Assembly: GCF_009650095.1 (NCBI RefSeq)
Contig: NZ_CP045915.1
Location: 4,588,001-4,652,000, forward strand
Direction: 5' to 3'
Length of the DNA: 64,000 bases
Origin: Gracilibacillus salitolerans
GTDB lineage: Bacteria; Bacillota; Bacilli; Bacillales; Amphibacillaceae
Shown in pieces: positions 31,187-39,847 of this stretch. Each line of letters begins with the position of its first letter. Position 1 is the stretch's first letter. A model generated the notes under the pieces. The model did no database searches. It had not been told where the DNA came from and saw nothing but the letters and a program-made list of their open reading frames with translations. A program made the translations under genes and the position numbers.

Positions 31187-31475
31187 TCATGATTTATATA
31201 TCAAATTATTCTATATTACTTTCAAATAATGAAACAGCCACTCTAAAAGGAAAAGATTACCTGTTAGTTATTTGTCGGATATTATCATAGGTAAAAATAC
31301 ATAATACTTAATTAGGTCTATATACATTTTAATTACAGCCTTGGTTATTCCCATTTTCCCCTGAACAACGAATATTTAATAAAAATAGAATATCGATTCG
31401 TAACATGATGTGGACAGCAGTGAAATTTGTGGTATTCCATCTGCTATCCATGTTTCTATTAATTATCCTAGTAGC
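31187..31475. other. AT-rich gap between ganS promoter and alkC
   Basis: No gene seen. An imperfect palindrome GGACAGCAG...CTGCTATCC (about 31411-31450) follows the alkC-like gene on its strand and may be a weak terminator. Confidence 0.4.
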
Positions 31476-32558
31476 TCATGTTTGCAATACAAACTCCCTA
31501 CTAGCCTTTTCTTCTCCATTTACTAAAATCGTTACAATGTGTACTCCGCTATAATGTTTTCTTGTCGTTAGATCTTCCCATGTATGTCTCCGTACGATGC
31601 TTGCGGATTCATTAGAATAACGTTTGTCAGAGAGTTTAAATATTTTTCTGCTTTGTTTTCCGTTTGCTTTTACAAAATCGATAGCATATTCAATTCTTAA
31701 TTGGATGGATTGAGCCGATTGATTTCTCATCTGAAAACTAAATTCCATCGTATCACCGAGCGAAAATTGCTTTTGTGACAACATTAAATCTTCGACAGTA
31801 ATATCCTTAGCTGATGCGTATCCGAAAAGGCGAAGTGCTTCTACATCTCCTTTCTTTAGTAAGCTACGACTCCCATGTTTCAGAATCCAGTCTGTGACGG
31901 GATCTTTACTGCTCCATTTATGTATGATTTGCTTCACTAATAGAGGATGATCTTTGGAAATATCATTCAAGTTATTCGCAACGCTTTTTTGTACATACTT
32001 GGAAGGATCTTGTTTCAATTCTTCTAATATTGGAAGAATCTCACTCGGATCATTTTTGAATCTCTTCAAAGGTGCTGCCCAAGGAAGTCTCGGTCGACAA
32101 CCTTCACTTGCTAATCTCCGAACATGCTCATCTTCATGCATCGACCAATCTAGCATCTGCTCGATCATTTTCGGTGGATTTTTAATAATAAAAGGTCTTA
32201 CCGCAAATTCGGAACTTGAATACTTGGTAAATTCCTCTAGAGCAGTCATCGAAGTATCCCAATGATCAATACCATACCTTTCAACGAAATCAGGGAAAAA
32301 TAAATACTCAAATCCACGACACTGAGGTGCAATGTCCATTAATAGTTGTAGTGTTTCTTCATAGGATGCAGGAAAAGTCTCCCGAATAGCCAATGAAACG
32401 TGGCGAATTCTTTGCTTTAACTCCAGTTGGTTCCAGCTTTCATCGAAGATAGTTTCCATAAATTTTGTTTTGTCAAATACTGGGTAATGTGAGCCCACGA
32501 TACCAGTAAATCTTTCAAAAAACGCTGAGCTATACATATCTTTTAAAGGTTTGGACAT
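31476..32558 (-). CDS. alkC: AlkC-type DNA alkylation repair glycosylase with Ig-like tail
   Basis: 360-aa HEAT-like-repeat protein expected to excise N3-alkylated adenine from DNA. The N-terminus MSKPLKDMYSSAFFERF and the repeat EHVRRLASEGCRPRLPWA are typical of the AlkC/AlkD superfamily. The last 100 residues (from about 265) are beta-rich (GDTMEFSFQMRNQS, VHIVTILVNGEEKASREF), matching the Ig-like domain of the AlkC-alpha subclass. ATG 32558 is preceded by GAAAGGAAAG at eight bases; an in-frame ATG at 32621 lacks a site. Neighbours are unrelated sugar genes. Confidence 0.8.
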   Translation of the reverse strand: MSKPLKDMYSSAFFERFTGIVGSHYPVFDKTKFMETIFDESWNQLELKQRIRHVSLAIRETFPASYEETLQLLMDIAPQCRGFEYLFFPDFVERYGIDHWDTSMTALEEFTKYSSSEFAVRPFIIKNPPKMIEQMLDWSMHEDEHVRRLASEGCRPRLPWAAPLKRFKNDPSEILPILEELKQDPSKYVQKSVANNLNDISKDHPLLVKQIIHKWSSKDPVTDWILKHGSRSLLKKGDVEALRLFGYASAKDITVEDLMLSQKQFSLGDTMEFSFQMRNQSAQSIQLRIEYAIDFVKANGKQSRKIFKLSDKRYSNESASIVRRHTWEDLTTRKHYSGVHIVTILVNGEEKASREFVLQT

Positions 32559-32639
32559 GGTTACAGCTTTCCTTTCGTTATTTGGTGTATGTTGGCAACC
32601 AGTAATACTACCGATTGCCATTTATTACATTGCTAATCT

Positions 32640-32777
32640 TCGAGAATCAATGAAATTTCACTTTATCATAAAGCCGGTGTGTGATTTGACACTCCCACGA
32701 CCGCTGAAATTCAGAGGTGTTTTCTAAACTTTTGATTGCATTTAATGCATCGTTCATATTTCCCCACTGAATCATAT
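32640..32777 (-). pseudogene. Unidentified short coding remnant
   Basis: Minus-strand frame reading EEQWIDMIQWGNMNDALNA then IKSLENT...LYDKVKFH, overlapping the end of the TnpB remnant in another frame. It looks like the C-terminal tail of a small protein but I do not recognise it and it has no start of its own. Confidence 0.25.
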
Positions 32778-32858
32778 CTATCCATTGCTCTTCCTCTTAG
32801 CGATAAGCACTTCCTGTTCTTTGTTGGGGTATATGCGAAATTTGTAAGCTTTTTTCAC
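32778..32858 (-). pseudogene. TnpB (IS200/IS605 OrfB) N-terminal remnant
   Basis: A GTG-started 26-codon frame, VKKAYKFRIYPNKEQEVLIA, is the characteristic N-terminus of IS605 OrfB/TnpB proteins, preceded by GAGGAGG. It stops at TAG after KRKSNG, and the rest of the roughly 370-400 aa protein is absent. A deletion scar of a former insertion. Confidence 0.65.
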
Positions 32859-33070
32859 TAATATGATTTCCTCCTCTATTCAATCGGAACGTTTGTTCTT
32901 ATTTTATCCTGTTTATGGAAATAAGTCTATCTATATGATGGATGGTCGGACAACCAATATGGCAATGAAGCCATCTCTTGTCCGAAGGCGATTCATCTCC
33001 CACTTACTCTGAAGCTCCTTGAAGCAGGATTCTTCTCACCTAAAACCGATCCAAAACAAAACCTGCACCA

Positions 33071-33910
33071 TTATTGATGCAGGTTCCGATAAGTGGAAGG
33101 TGTAAGACCTTCGCGTTTTTTAAATGTTGTAACAAAGTGACTGACACCATTAAACCCAACTTGTTTGGCAATTTCTTTCAAGGATAAATCTGGTGTAGTA
33201 ATCAGAATGCGTTTTGCTTCCCGAATACGTAATTGTACAAGAAAAGAATATGGACTTATCCCAAAAGTATCATGAAACATCGTATTTAAATGTTGAGAAC
33301 TTACTTGTGCTTTTTCAGACATTTCCAATAAACCAATATCTTGTGGGTATACTTGCTCCAACCATTCGACAATGCCTCTTATCTTTTCAAAAGATTGCAA
33401 GATAGACAGTTTATTATTCATTTGACCATATTTTTTTAAGCGCATTAAAAATTGATAGAGATCGGCTGAAATTTCATGGGCTAAATGATGTGGATCTTGA
33501 AATTCTTCCAGTTTTCCGATAATTTTCTCCATATGTCTGCTAAAGGAAATGTTTTCATTCTCTTCATAAAAAGCAGAATAGTTCATATCTAATGCATTTA
33601 AAATCGGGTCTATCGCCGCTCCAGTAAAGGTAATATAATATGTTTCCCAATGTACGTTTGCATCGTGATCGGAATAATATTTATGAGGTGTGTATGGCGT
33701 TAACAAAATACCTTTGCCTGGTGGTAATGAAAAGGATTGATTTGCTAATTCAATGATTCCCTCTCCCTTCACCGTTTGTAACCAGTGGTAATAAGGGTAT
33801 CCTTCCGGTCGATTAAAATCCAATTCATATGGATTATAGCCGATACTTTCAATATATACGGGTAGAGGGTTTTCAGAAACGGAAAAAGTAAATCGTTTTT
33901 TCTCAGCCAC
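33071..33910 (-). CDS. AraC-family regulator, paralogue 2
   Basis: 279 aa with a cupin-like N-terminal sensor (PPGKGILLTPYTPHKYYSD) and a C-terminal double helix-turn-helix (IGLLEMSEKAQVSSQHLNTMF; EIAKQVGFNGVSHFVTTFKKREG). Paralogue of the protein at 20534-21385; the two genes point in opposite directions and bracket the galactan region. GTG start with only a weak ribosome binding site (GAAAG). Confidence 0.88.
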   Translation of the reverse strand: MAEKKRFTFSVSENPLPVYIESIGYNPYELDFNRPEGYPYYHWLQTVKGEGIIELANQSFSLPPGKGILLTPYTPHKYYSDHDANVHWETYYITFTGAAIDPILNALDMNYSAFYEENENISFSRHMEKIIGKLEEFQDPHHLAHEISADLYQFLMRLKKYGQMNNKLSILQSFEKIRGIVEWLEQVYPQDIGLLEMSEKAQVSSQHLNTMFHDTFGISPYSFLVQLRIREAKRILITTPDLSLKEIAKQVGFNGVSHFVTTFKKREGLTPSTYRNLHQ

Positions 33911-33959
33911 TTTATCACAACTTTCTTCATATAATTCTTTTATCTACCATTTACTTTCT

Positions 33960-33988
33960 GTATCCTCACTGATGGATAGTGAGGATAC
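33960..33988. terminator. Palindrome between rok and araC genes
   Basis: GTATCCTCACT / AGTGAGGATAC, perfect 11-bp arms with a 7-base loop, just after the ROK stop. No T-run on the minus strand, so it may be an RNA stability hairpin rather than a true terminator. Confidence 0.5.
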
Positions 33989-34003
33989 CTATAGCGCAGT
34001 CTC

Positions 34004-35194
34004 CTATTTTATTACCGGCTCGAACAATTCACTCAAAATCAATGCTACTGCCCCAAGCGAGGAGCCATATTCTCCTAGTTTTGATAGATATACCGGTGTT
34101 TCCTGTGCCCGCTCCGAGATTGTTCTTGTCCGGATCGTATCGATAATCGGATCAAGAATAAAGGCATCCGCTTTTGAAACACCACCACCGATAATTATTA
34201 TACTAGGATTACAAACATGAATTAAATTGGTTAGTGCAATTCCTAAATAAGTTCCAGCTTCTTTTAATACATCTTGGGCTAATGAGTCTCCTTCCATTGC
34301 CACTTGGTGTACTACCTCTGCTGTTATCGTTTCATGATGCGCAGATAAGCTACTAGCATTTCCTTGCTCTAATAACTCCTGTGCTCTCTCTGCAATGGCA
34401 GGACCTGAAGCGACAGTCTGTAAACAGCCTTCATTCCCGCATGTACACTTTTTGCCATATAAGTCAACTGTCATATGGCCAATTTCACCAGCAATGCCAT
34501 GCTCTCCACTATATAGTTTGCCATCAATCACAAGACCAGCACCGATGCCTCGTCCCACATTCACCGCAATCATACTCTTATTTGACATTTGATTTTCAAA
34601 CCACGCTTCTCCCAAAGCTAATGATTTCGCATCATTCTCTACTTTTACATCCATATCAAATGTTGCTTCTAAATGTTCTTTAATAGGTATATTTCGTAAG
34701 TTCAAGTTAGGTGCAAATATCGAAATACCTTGCTTAGAATCTACTACACCATGCATGGCTACACCAATTCCGATGAATTGCAAGGATGAATGCTTCGTTT
34801 TTAATTGCTCTACTCCGGTTGTTAGCATGTTTAAAAAACTGTCTTTATGTAGTTCCTGTGCTATCCCTTGATCCATTTCATCAACAATTTCCCCTGAAAG
34901 GTCTGAAATAATAAAACGAATATCACTTGGACCTACGTCAATACCGATAATATGGAAACCTTTCGTATTGAGCACTAACATCGTTGGTTTTCTTCCACCC
35001 TGTGATACACCGAGCTGACTTTCTTTAATTAATCCTTGTTCTAATAGTTCTTTCACAATACTTCCGACAGTTGGTGGTGTTAACTGTGTTTCCTTGGCAA
35101 TTTGCGCACGCGAAATAGAACGTGCTGTGCGAATTTTATTTAAAATAATCGATTTATTTATTGATTTCATCCATTGAAAGCTTCCACGTTGCAT
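34004..35194 (-). CDS. ROK-family transcriptional regulator (NagC/XylR type)
   Basis: 396 aa. N-terminal winged helix (NKSIILNKIRTARSISRAQI then LTPPTVGSIVKELLEQG), followed by a ROK sugar-kinase-like domain with IGIDVGPSDIRFII, GEIGHMTV and the zinc motif CTCGNEGCLQ. ATG 35194 is chosen (MQRGSFQWMKS) because GGGG lies seven bases upstream and the family begins this way; an upstream TTG at 35206 overlaps that site. A perfect palindrome precedes it, suggesting autoregulation. Ligand unknown; a sugar of the galactan pathway is plausible from context. Confidence 0.88.
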   Translation of the reverse strand: MQRGSFQWMKSINKSIILNKIRTARSISRAQIAKETQLTPPTVGSIVKELLEQGLIKESQLGVSQGGRKPTMLVLNTKGFHIIGIDVGPSDIRFIISDLSGEIVDEMDQGIAQELHKDSFLNMLTTGVEQLKTKHSSLQFIGIGVAMHGVVDSKQGISIFAPNLNLRNIPIKEHLEATFDMDVKVENDAKSLALGEAWFENQMSNKSMIAVNVGRGIGAGLVIDGKLYSGEHGIAGEIGHMTVDLYGKKCTCGNEGCLQTVASGPAIAERAQELLEQGNASSLSAHHETITAEVVHQVAMEGDSLAQDVLKEAGTYLGIALTNLIHVCNPSIIIIGGGVSKADAFILDPIIDTIRTRTISERAQETPVYLSKLGEYGSSLGAVALILSELFEPVIK

Positions 35195-35214
35195 CTTTTT
35201 CCCCAACTTTCTTA

Positions 35215-35234
35215 ATATACTTTAATAAGTATAT
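35215..35234. promoter_or_regulatory. Palindromic operator/promoter of the ROK gene
   Basis: ATATACTTTAATAAGTATAT is a perfect palindrome (8-bp arms, TAAT centre) between the yerD-like stop and the ROK start. It contains TATACT and TATATT -10-like hexamers on the minus strand, as expected for an autorepressed promoter. Confidence 0.55.
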
Positions 35235-35238
35235 CACA

Positions 35239-36807
35239 TTATTTATTTGTCATTAAGTGATTCTCGTAGACTACATCATACAGATCTTTGTAAGCAACAT
35301 GCTTCTCTCTTAACTGTGTTGGGGATTCTAATCCAGCAGCTGCCGTTATATTAAAGAGCCCTTCTCTAATGGATATCACATAATTGGTCACTCGATAAGA
35401 TTTCTCTTCAATATCCAGTCCTCTCTGCAGTTTAGGATCTGTTGTTGCAACACCAACTGGGCAATGATTAGTATGACATACTTGTGCCATAATACATCCC
35501 GTTGTGATCATGAATGCTCGAGATACCTGTACCAAATCCGCCCCCAGTGCTAAAGCGAAAGCAATTCGATCTGGTGTAAATAGTTTACCTGATGCAATAA
35601 TTCTTACTTGATCACGGATACCTGCCTGAAGCAACGCTTGATGTAAGATTGGAATAGCAGACTTAATTGGAAGCCCTACACTATCTGTCAACTCTTGAAA
35701 AGTTGCACCTGTTCCACCTTCTCCACCATCTACGGAAATAAAATCCGGTTTCTTCCCTGTTTCTTTGATCGCTTCAGCTAATTGCTGTACATCACTTTCT
35801 TGCCCGACAACTATTTTAATACCGACAGGTTTTTCTGTTACATCGCGAATTTGTTCAACAAAATCTAGCAAGCCATGAACATCTGAAAATTGATGGAATC
35901 GATTCGGACTATCATTCGATTGAAATGGCACAATACCTCGGTCACGGGCAATTTCTTCTGTTACTTTTTCTGCTTCAAGATGGCCACCACGTGTTTTCGC
36001 GCCTTGTGCCAGTTTTAGTTCAAAGGCTTTAATTTGATCAATGGCTGCCTTCTTTTTTAATTCTTCCCATGACATGTCACCCTTTGGTGTACGTACCCCA
36101 TATAGACCGGGGCCAATTTGCATGACTAGATCAACATCACCTTTTAAATGATAAGAAGATAAGCCACCTTCACCCGTATTCATCCATGTACCACCAGCAC
36201 GGCCCAATCCGATTGAGAGTGCCGTTATCGCTCTTTCACCAAGTGCGCCAAAACTCATCCCGGACATACCAATTAATCCCCTTACATGAAAAGGATTTTT
36301 CGTTTTCGGTCCAATGACTATTTCATGCTTTTGTCCCAATAAATAAGGAGATACTTGCTGTTTCTCACGGTGTTCTTTTCTAGAAAAAAGGTTTTCCTTA
36401 TCAATGTGATATACTCTTGTATCCACCTTTGGTTCATGATCAATTGATAATTCCTCTGTTAATCTCGGAAACATTGTGTTCTTAATATAATATCCTGGCT
36501 GGTCAAAATCTCGTTTGGAACCAAACCCTTCTAATCTCTTTTTATACTTTGCCGGCATGACAACATTCAGATAGTCTTTTCTCGAGAATGGCTTCCCTGT
36601 GTCGTCATCTGTGAACAGGTACTGTCTTAATTCAGGTCCAATACTTTCCAGAAAATAACGAACCCTCCCAATTAGAGGATAATTACGTAAGACCGCGTGT
36701 CTTTTTTGGCTTCGGTCCACCAAAAAACCGAGAAACATGAGTATCCCGGGAATAATCAAAATAACCAATACAATTGTCAATAAAATAACTGCAGCAATAT
36801 CCGCCAT
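35239..36807 (-). CDS. FMN-binding glutamate-synthase-family protein (YerD-like)
   Basis: 522 aa with one N-terminal membrane helix (about 5-28) followed by a glutamate synthase central/FMN domain. Blocks seen: GLIGMSGMSFGALGERAITALS, GEGGLSSYH, SVDGGEGGTGATFQEL (FMN phosphate region) and CHTNHCPVGVATTDP (Fe-S-like cysteines). There is no glutaminase domain, so it is not a complete glutamate synthase. Resembles B. subtilis YerD; function unsettled. Monocistronic or upstream of the ROK gene. Confidence 0.85.
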   Translation of the reverse strand: MADIAAVILLTIVLVILIIPGILMFLGFLVDRSQKRHAVLRNYPLIGRVRYFLESIGPELRQYLFTDDDTGKPFSRKDYLNVVMPAKYKKRLEGFGSKRDFDQPGYYIKNTMFPRLTEELSIDHEPKVDTRVYHIDKENLFSRKEHREKQQVSPYLLGQKHEIVIGPKTKNPFHVRGLIGMSGMSFGALGERAITALSIGLGRAGGTWMNTGEGGLSSYHLKGDVDLVMQIGPGLYGVRTPKGDMSWEELKKKAAIDQIKAFELKLAQGAKTRGGHLEAEKVTEEIARDRGIVPFQSNDSPNRFHQFSDVHGLLDFVEQIRDVTEKPVGIKIVVGQESDVQQLAEAIKETGKKPDFISVDGGEGGTGATFQELTDSVGLPIKSAIPILHQALLQAGIRDQVRIIASGKLFTPDRIAFALALGADLVQVSRAFMITTGCIMAQVCHTNHCPVGVATTDPKLQRGLDIEEKSYRVTNYVISIREGLFNITAAAGLESPTQLREKHVAYKDLYDVVYENHLMTNK

Positions 36808-37186
36808 ATTTCCACTCCATCCTATTAATTTCTTTATGAATATGTATGATAAAGTATAGAAAACTACTTCTGTTTATCTATTTCATAATCGATACAAACT
36901 ATGAACTAGTGTACTTGCACTCTCTTTATAACTCATTTTTTTCGACAAGTTTTCACTCAAGCTCGATAGATTTTGTCGATTATCTTGATTTATTCAACAA
37001 TTCTTTACTCTTCTTTGATAGATTTGTCAGTAATCTTCGTCTTTTACAAGCTGGGGGCCTTCATGTATGGGTTTTTGCCGATGAAGGAAGCAATGCTTCA
37101 CAAGAGCTTTGCACTAACACCTCTCCCCATAAGAGTGAAAAAAGTCATGCCAAAGTTACTGCTCAATTTTTCGGTGCGCAAATGAA
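36808..37186. other. Gene-poor stretch, possibly decayed
   Basis: About 380 bp with two overlapping plus-strand frames (36846-37277 and 36973-37185) that I do not recognise and that lack ribosome binding sites; one runs into the aldo/keto reductase gene antisense. A short inverted pair CGACAA / TTTTGTCG (about 36950-36980) is present. Could be a degraded gene or another intergenic repeat. Confidence 0.4.
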
Positions 37187-37217
37187 AAGGTATGGAAAAA
37201 TTCCTTTTCCATACCTC
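37187..37217 (-). terminator. Terminator of the aldo/keto reductase operon
   Basis: AAGGTATGGAAAA / TTTTCCATACCT with a short loop, followed on the minus strand by TTTTCATTT, just after the stop codon. Confidence 0.88.
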
Positions 37218-37223
37218 ATTGTA

Positions 37224-38207
37224 TTAATATGCTCCACGAATATGATCGTGCACTTCATTTTTATAAAAGCTTCTTAGTTTATCTAACTCTTGTTCTGAGA
37301 ATTCAGGGACATCAACTGCTGCCAGGTTATCTTCCACTTGTTTTACCGTTTTAAAACCTGGAATCACGGAAGAAATAGCTTCATGGCTTAAGATCCATTT
37401 CAATGCTGCTCTTGTCATATTGCCTCTTCCATCTGCAATCCATTCTAATTGTTTGCTCAATTCTACCCCTTTGTCAAAAGGTAAACCAGCAAAGGTCTCC
37501 CCTACATTAAATGCTTCACCATTTTGATTAAACTTACGATGATCATCATCCTCAAACTGATGAGCAGTGGAGAATTTACCTGTTAACAATCCACTGGCTA
37601 ATGGTACTCTTGCTAAAATGCCAACATTCTTCTCTTGTGCAACCGGGAATAACTCTGTGATTGGTTTTTGACGGAACATGTTAAAAATCACTTGTAAAGC
37701 CGCTACATTTGGATTTTCCATAGCAAGTAATCCTTCTTCAACTGTCTCTACACTAACACCATAGTGACGAATTTTTCCTTGTTGCTGTAATTTATCTAAT
37801 ACTTCAAACACTGCTCCATCACGAATGATTTCAATTGGCGGACAATGAATTTGTATTAAATCTAATTGTTCACGTTGTAACCTTCTTAAACTGTTCTCGA
37901 CATAATTTGTTACCGATTCTTCTGAATATGTCGCCGGATCATGAATATCTCCGGCACGACAAAATTTCGTTGCAATATAAATCTTATCTTCTTTTCCCTT
38001 TGTTGCTTTAGCAAGTAACTCCTCACTATGACCATCACCATAAACATCAGCAGTATCAAAGAAGTTTACCCCAGCATCCATTGCACGCGCGAGTCCGTTT
38101 AATGCCTCTTGGTCATTTGTCTGACCCCATGCACCACCTATTGCCCAGGTACCAAAGCTTAACTCACTTATTTTCATATCTGTTTTTCCAAATTGACGAT
38201 ATTTCAT
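37224..38207 (-). CDS. Aldo/keto reductase
   Basis: 327-aa NADP-dependent TIM-barrel oxidoreductase. The catalytic tetrad region is visible: FFDTADVYGDGHSEELL (Asp, Tyr), YIATKF (Lys) and LIQIHCPP (His). The C-terminal SSVIPGFKTVKQVEDNLAA binds the cofactor. Fifteen bp downstream of the epimerase-like gene, so co-transcribed. The substrate is unknown; either partner might oxidise galactose or another sugar, but nothing in the sequence proves it. Confidence 0.88.
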   Translation of the reverse strand: MKYRQFGKTDMKISELSFGTWAIGGAWGQTNDQEALNGLARAMDAGVNFFDTADVYGDGHSEELLAKATKGKEDKIYIATKFCRAGDIHDPATYSEESVTNYVENSLRRLQREQLDLIQIHCPPIEIIRDGAVFEVLDKLQQQGKIRHYGVSVETVEEGLLAMENPNVAALQVIFNMFRQKPITELFPVAQEKNVGILARVPLASGLLTGKFSTAHQFEDDDHRKFNQNGEAFNVGETFAGLPFDKGVELSKQLEWIADGRGNMTRAALKWILSHEAISSVIPGFKTVKQVEDNLAAVDVPEFSEQELDKLRSFYKNEVHDHIRGAY

Positions 38208-38222
38208 TATATACCTCTCCTC

Positions 38223-39080
38223 TTATTCATCGTTTGTTTTTACATAGTCACGCCAGTCATGTACAGGCTGCCAACCTAACACTTCTTTCGCCTTTTTATT
38301 ACTTAGTAATGTTTCAAATCCTTCTACCGGCTCTCGAAAATCGGCTACATTGGGAAAGCATGTCTCCATCAACTCTTTGCTTGTGATATCCATACTGGTG
38401 TTGTCAGCAGCAAGGTTTAATGCTACTGTCCCCAATCCATCTTTTTCGACTGCCAATCGATAGGCTGCACCGGCATCACGTGCATCAATATAACTCCATA
38501 ATATCGGCTTGCGTAACTCCGGTTTATGTATAAACTCAGGGAAGTTTTCATACATATGCGGTGCGATGACATTACCAACCCGCATCGATACGACTTGCAT
38601 ACCTGTACGCTGATGAATCATTTCAGCCGTTTTTTCGTTTACTATTTTAGATAGACCATAACTATCTTCTGGCATTTGTGGATGTTCTTCATCGATTGGT
38701 ACATATAAAGGTTGTAAGTCTTGCTTACTGAACACAAACCCATAAGATGATTCACTAGATGTAATCACTGCCTTTTTGATACCTAATGTGCCTGCTGCTT
38801 CTAAGATATTATAGGTAGACATCGCATTATTTTGAAATGTTACTTCGTTTGGGTGTGAATATGCTACCGGTATCGCTGCTAAGTGAACGACAGCATCTGC
38901 GCCTTCCAAAACACCATACACTTCACCAAGGTTGGTTAAATCTGTAATAATCGTTCTGCATTTAGGTTCTGCCGGGTACTTCTGATCCACATTTACGACT
39001 TCATAATCATGATCCAAGAATTCCTGAATAACAGAAGGACCTAATAAACCACTTCCACCTGTAATAACAACTTTTGCCAT
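38223..39080 (-). CDS. NAD(P)-dependent sugar epimerase/dehydratase-like protein
   Basis: 285-aa extended short-chain dehydrogenase. Rossmann motif TGGSGLLGPSV; Asp in VNVDQKYP favours NAD; the catalytic Tyr and Lys are in EDSYGLSKIVNEK; SSESSYG gives the Ser. First gene of a two-gene operon with the aldo/keto reductase. Similar proteins include uronate and sugar dehydrogenases, so a role in sugar oxidation is possible. Precise activity unknown. Confidence 0.82.
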   Translation of the reverse strand: MAKVVITGGSGLLGPSVIQEFLDHDYEVVNVDQKYPAEPKCRTIITDLTNLGEVYGVLEGADAVVHLAAIPVAYSHPNEVTFQNNAMSTYNILEAAGTLGIKKAVITSSESSYGFVFSKQDLQPLYVPIDEEHPQMPEDSYGLSKIVNEKTAEMIHQRTGMQVVSMRVGNVIAPHMYENFPEFIHKPELRKPILWSYIDARDAGAAYRLAVEKDGLGTVALNLAADNTSMDITSKELMETCFPNVADFREPVEGFETLLSNKKAKEVLGWQPVHDWRDYVKTNDE

Positions 39081-39179
39081 ATTGACGCCACCTTCCCTAC
39101 TTTGTTTGCGTTTTCACATATTATTATACGTACTTTTAATAAAGAATAAAAAGAATCCGCTCACCCCTGCCCTTTTCTC

Positions 39180-39683
39180 CTGATTCGTAGTAGATACAAA
39201 CTGCGAACCAATGAAAATTTACTTTGGGTAGGATATTCTCCCATCCTCTGGAGGTGATGGCTAGCTCGTCGCTGCGGAAAAATACTCCCTTTCCGGGGGC
39301 ACGGCTTCAGCTAACTTGGTGATGAAAACCGCATCACCAAGTGGATCTTCAGCTCGCGCTGGTCCCCCAGGAGTGTCGCATTTTTCCGCAGCTTAGAATG
39401 GCTTTCTGAAAAATCGACAGAAAAGCCAATGGATATAGTTCCATAAGTTCTGCTCTCTCAATAATCAGAACACTAAAATAGCGTAGGCAGAATACGGAGA
39501 CTCCTGTGGGACAGTGAGAGCTGAAGATCCACTTTGCAAAGCGGTTTTCTTTGCAAAGTTAGCTGAAGCCGAGCCCACGGAAAGCGCAGTATTCTGCCGA
39601 AGCGTATCACAGCACTCAACATAAATCAAAATGGAAGAAAGCAAATCCACATGACAATTACTTCGCAGTTTATGGACTTTGTA
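39180..39683. repeat. Compound hairpin repeat R1, copy b
   Basis: About 504 bp. Starts TGATTCGTAGTAGATACAAA and ends CTTCGCAGTTTATGGACTTT, like copy a, but the internal palindromes occur as B (about 39270-39395) then A (about 39480-39605), the reverse of 6242-6733. Arm B here contains a TTGGTGATG...CATCACCAA stem tip absent from copy a. No coding content. Confidence 0.85.
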
Positions 39684-39847
39684 CACCATTTTATCTTTCT
39701 TTCCTTTGAACGAGGGAGGTGAATATCTCTTCTTCCTATTTTCGATCATCGAACAATACCTTGCTGTCTGATATGATAGAAAATATAATAGTTAATCAAA
39801 TGGGTAAAATATATTCAAATCGTTACAAAGAGAGGACTCTGTCATTA

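Noticed and set aside
32930..33060. A fourth R3 copy before the second AraC gene
   Set aside because: Only a few short blocks (CTCCCACTTA, CTTCTCACC) resemble R3; the order and spacing are not kept.
36880..36930. Another R1 terminus at GATACAAACTATGAAC
   Set aside because: About 12 matching bases without the partner end or internal hairpins.
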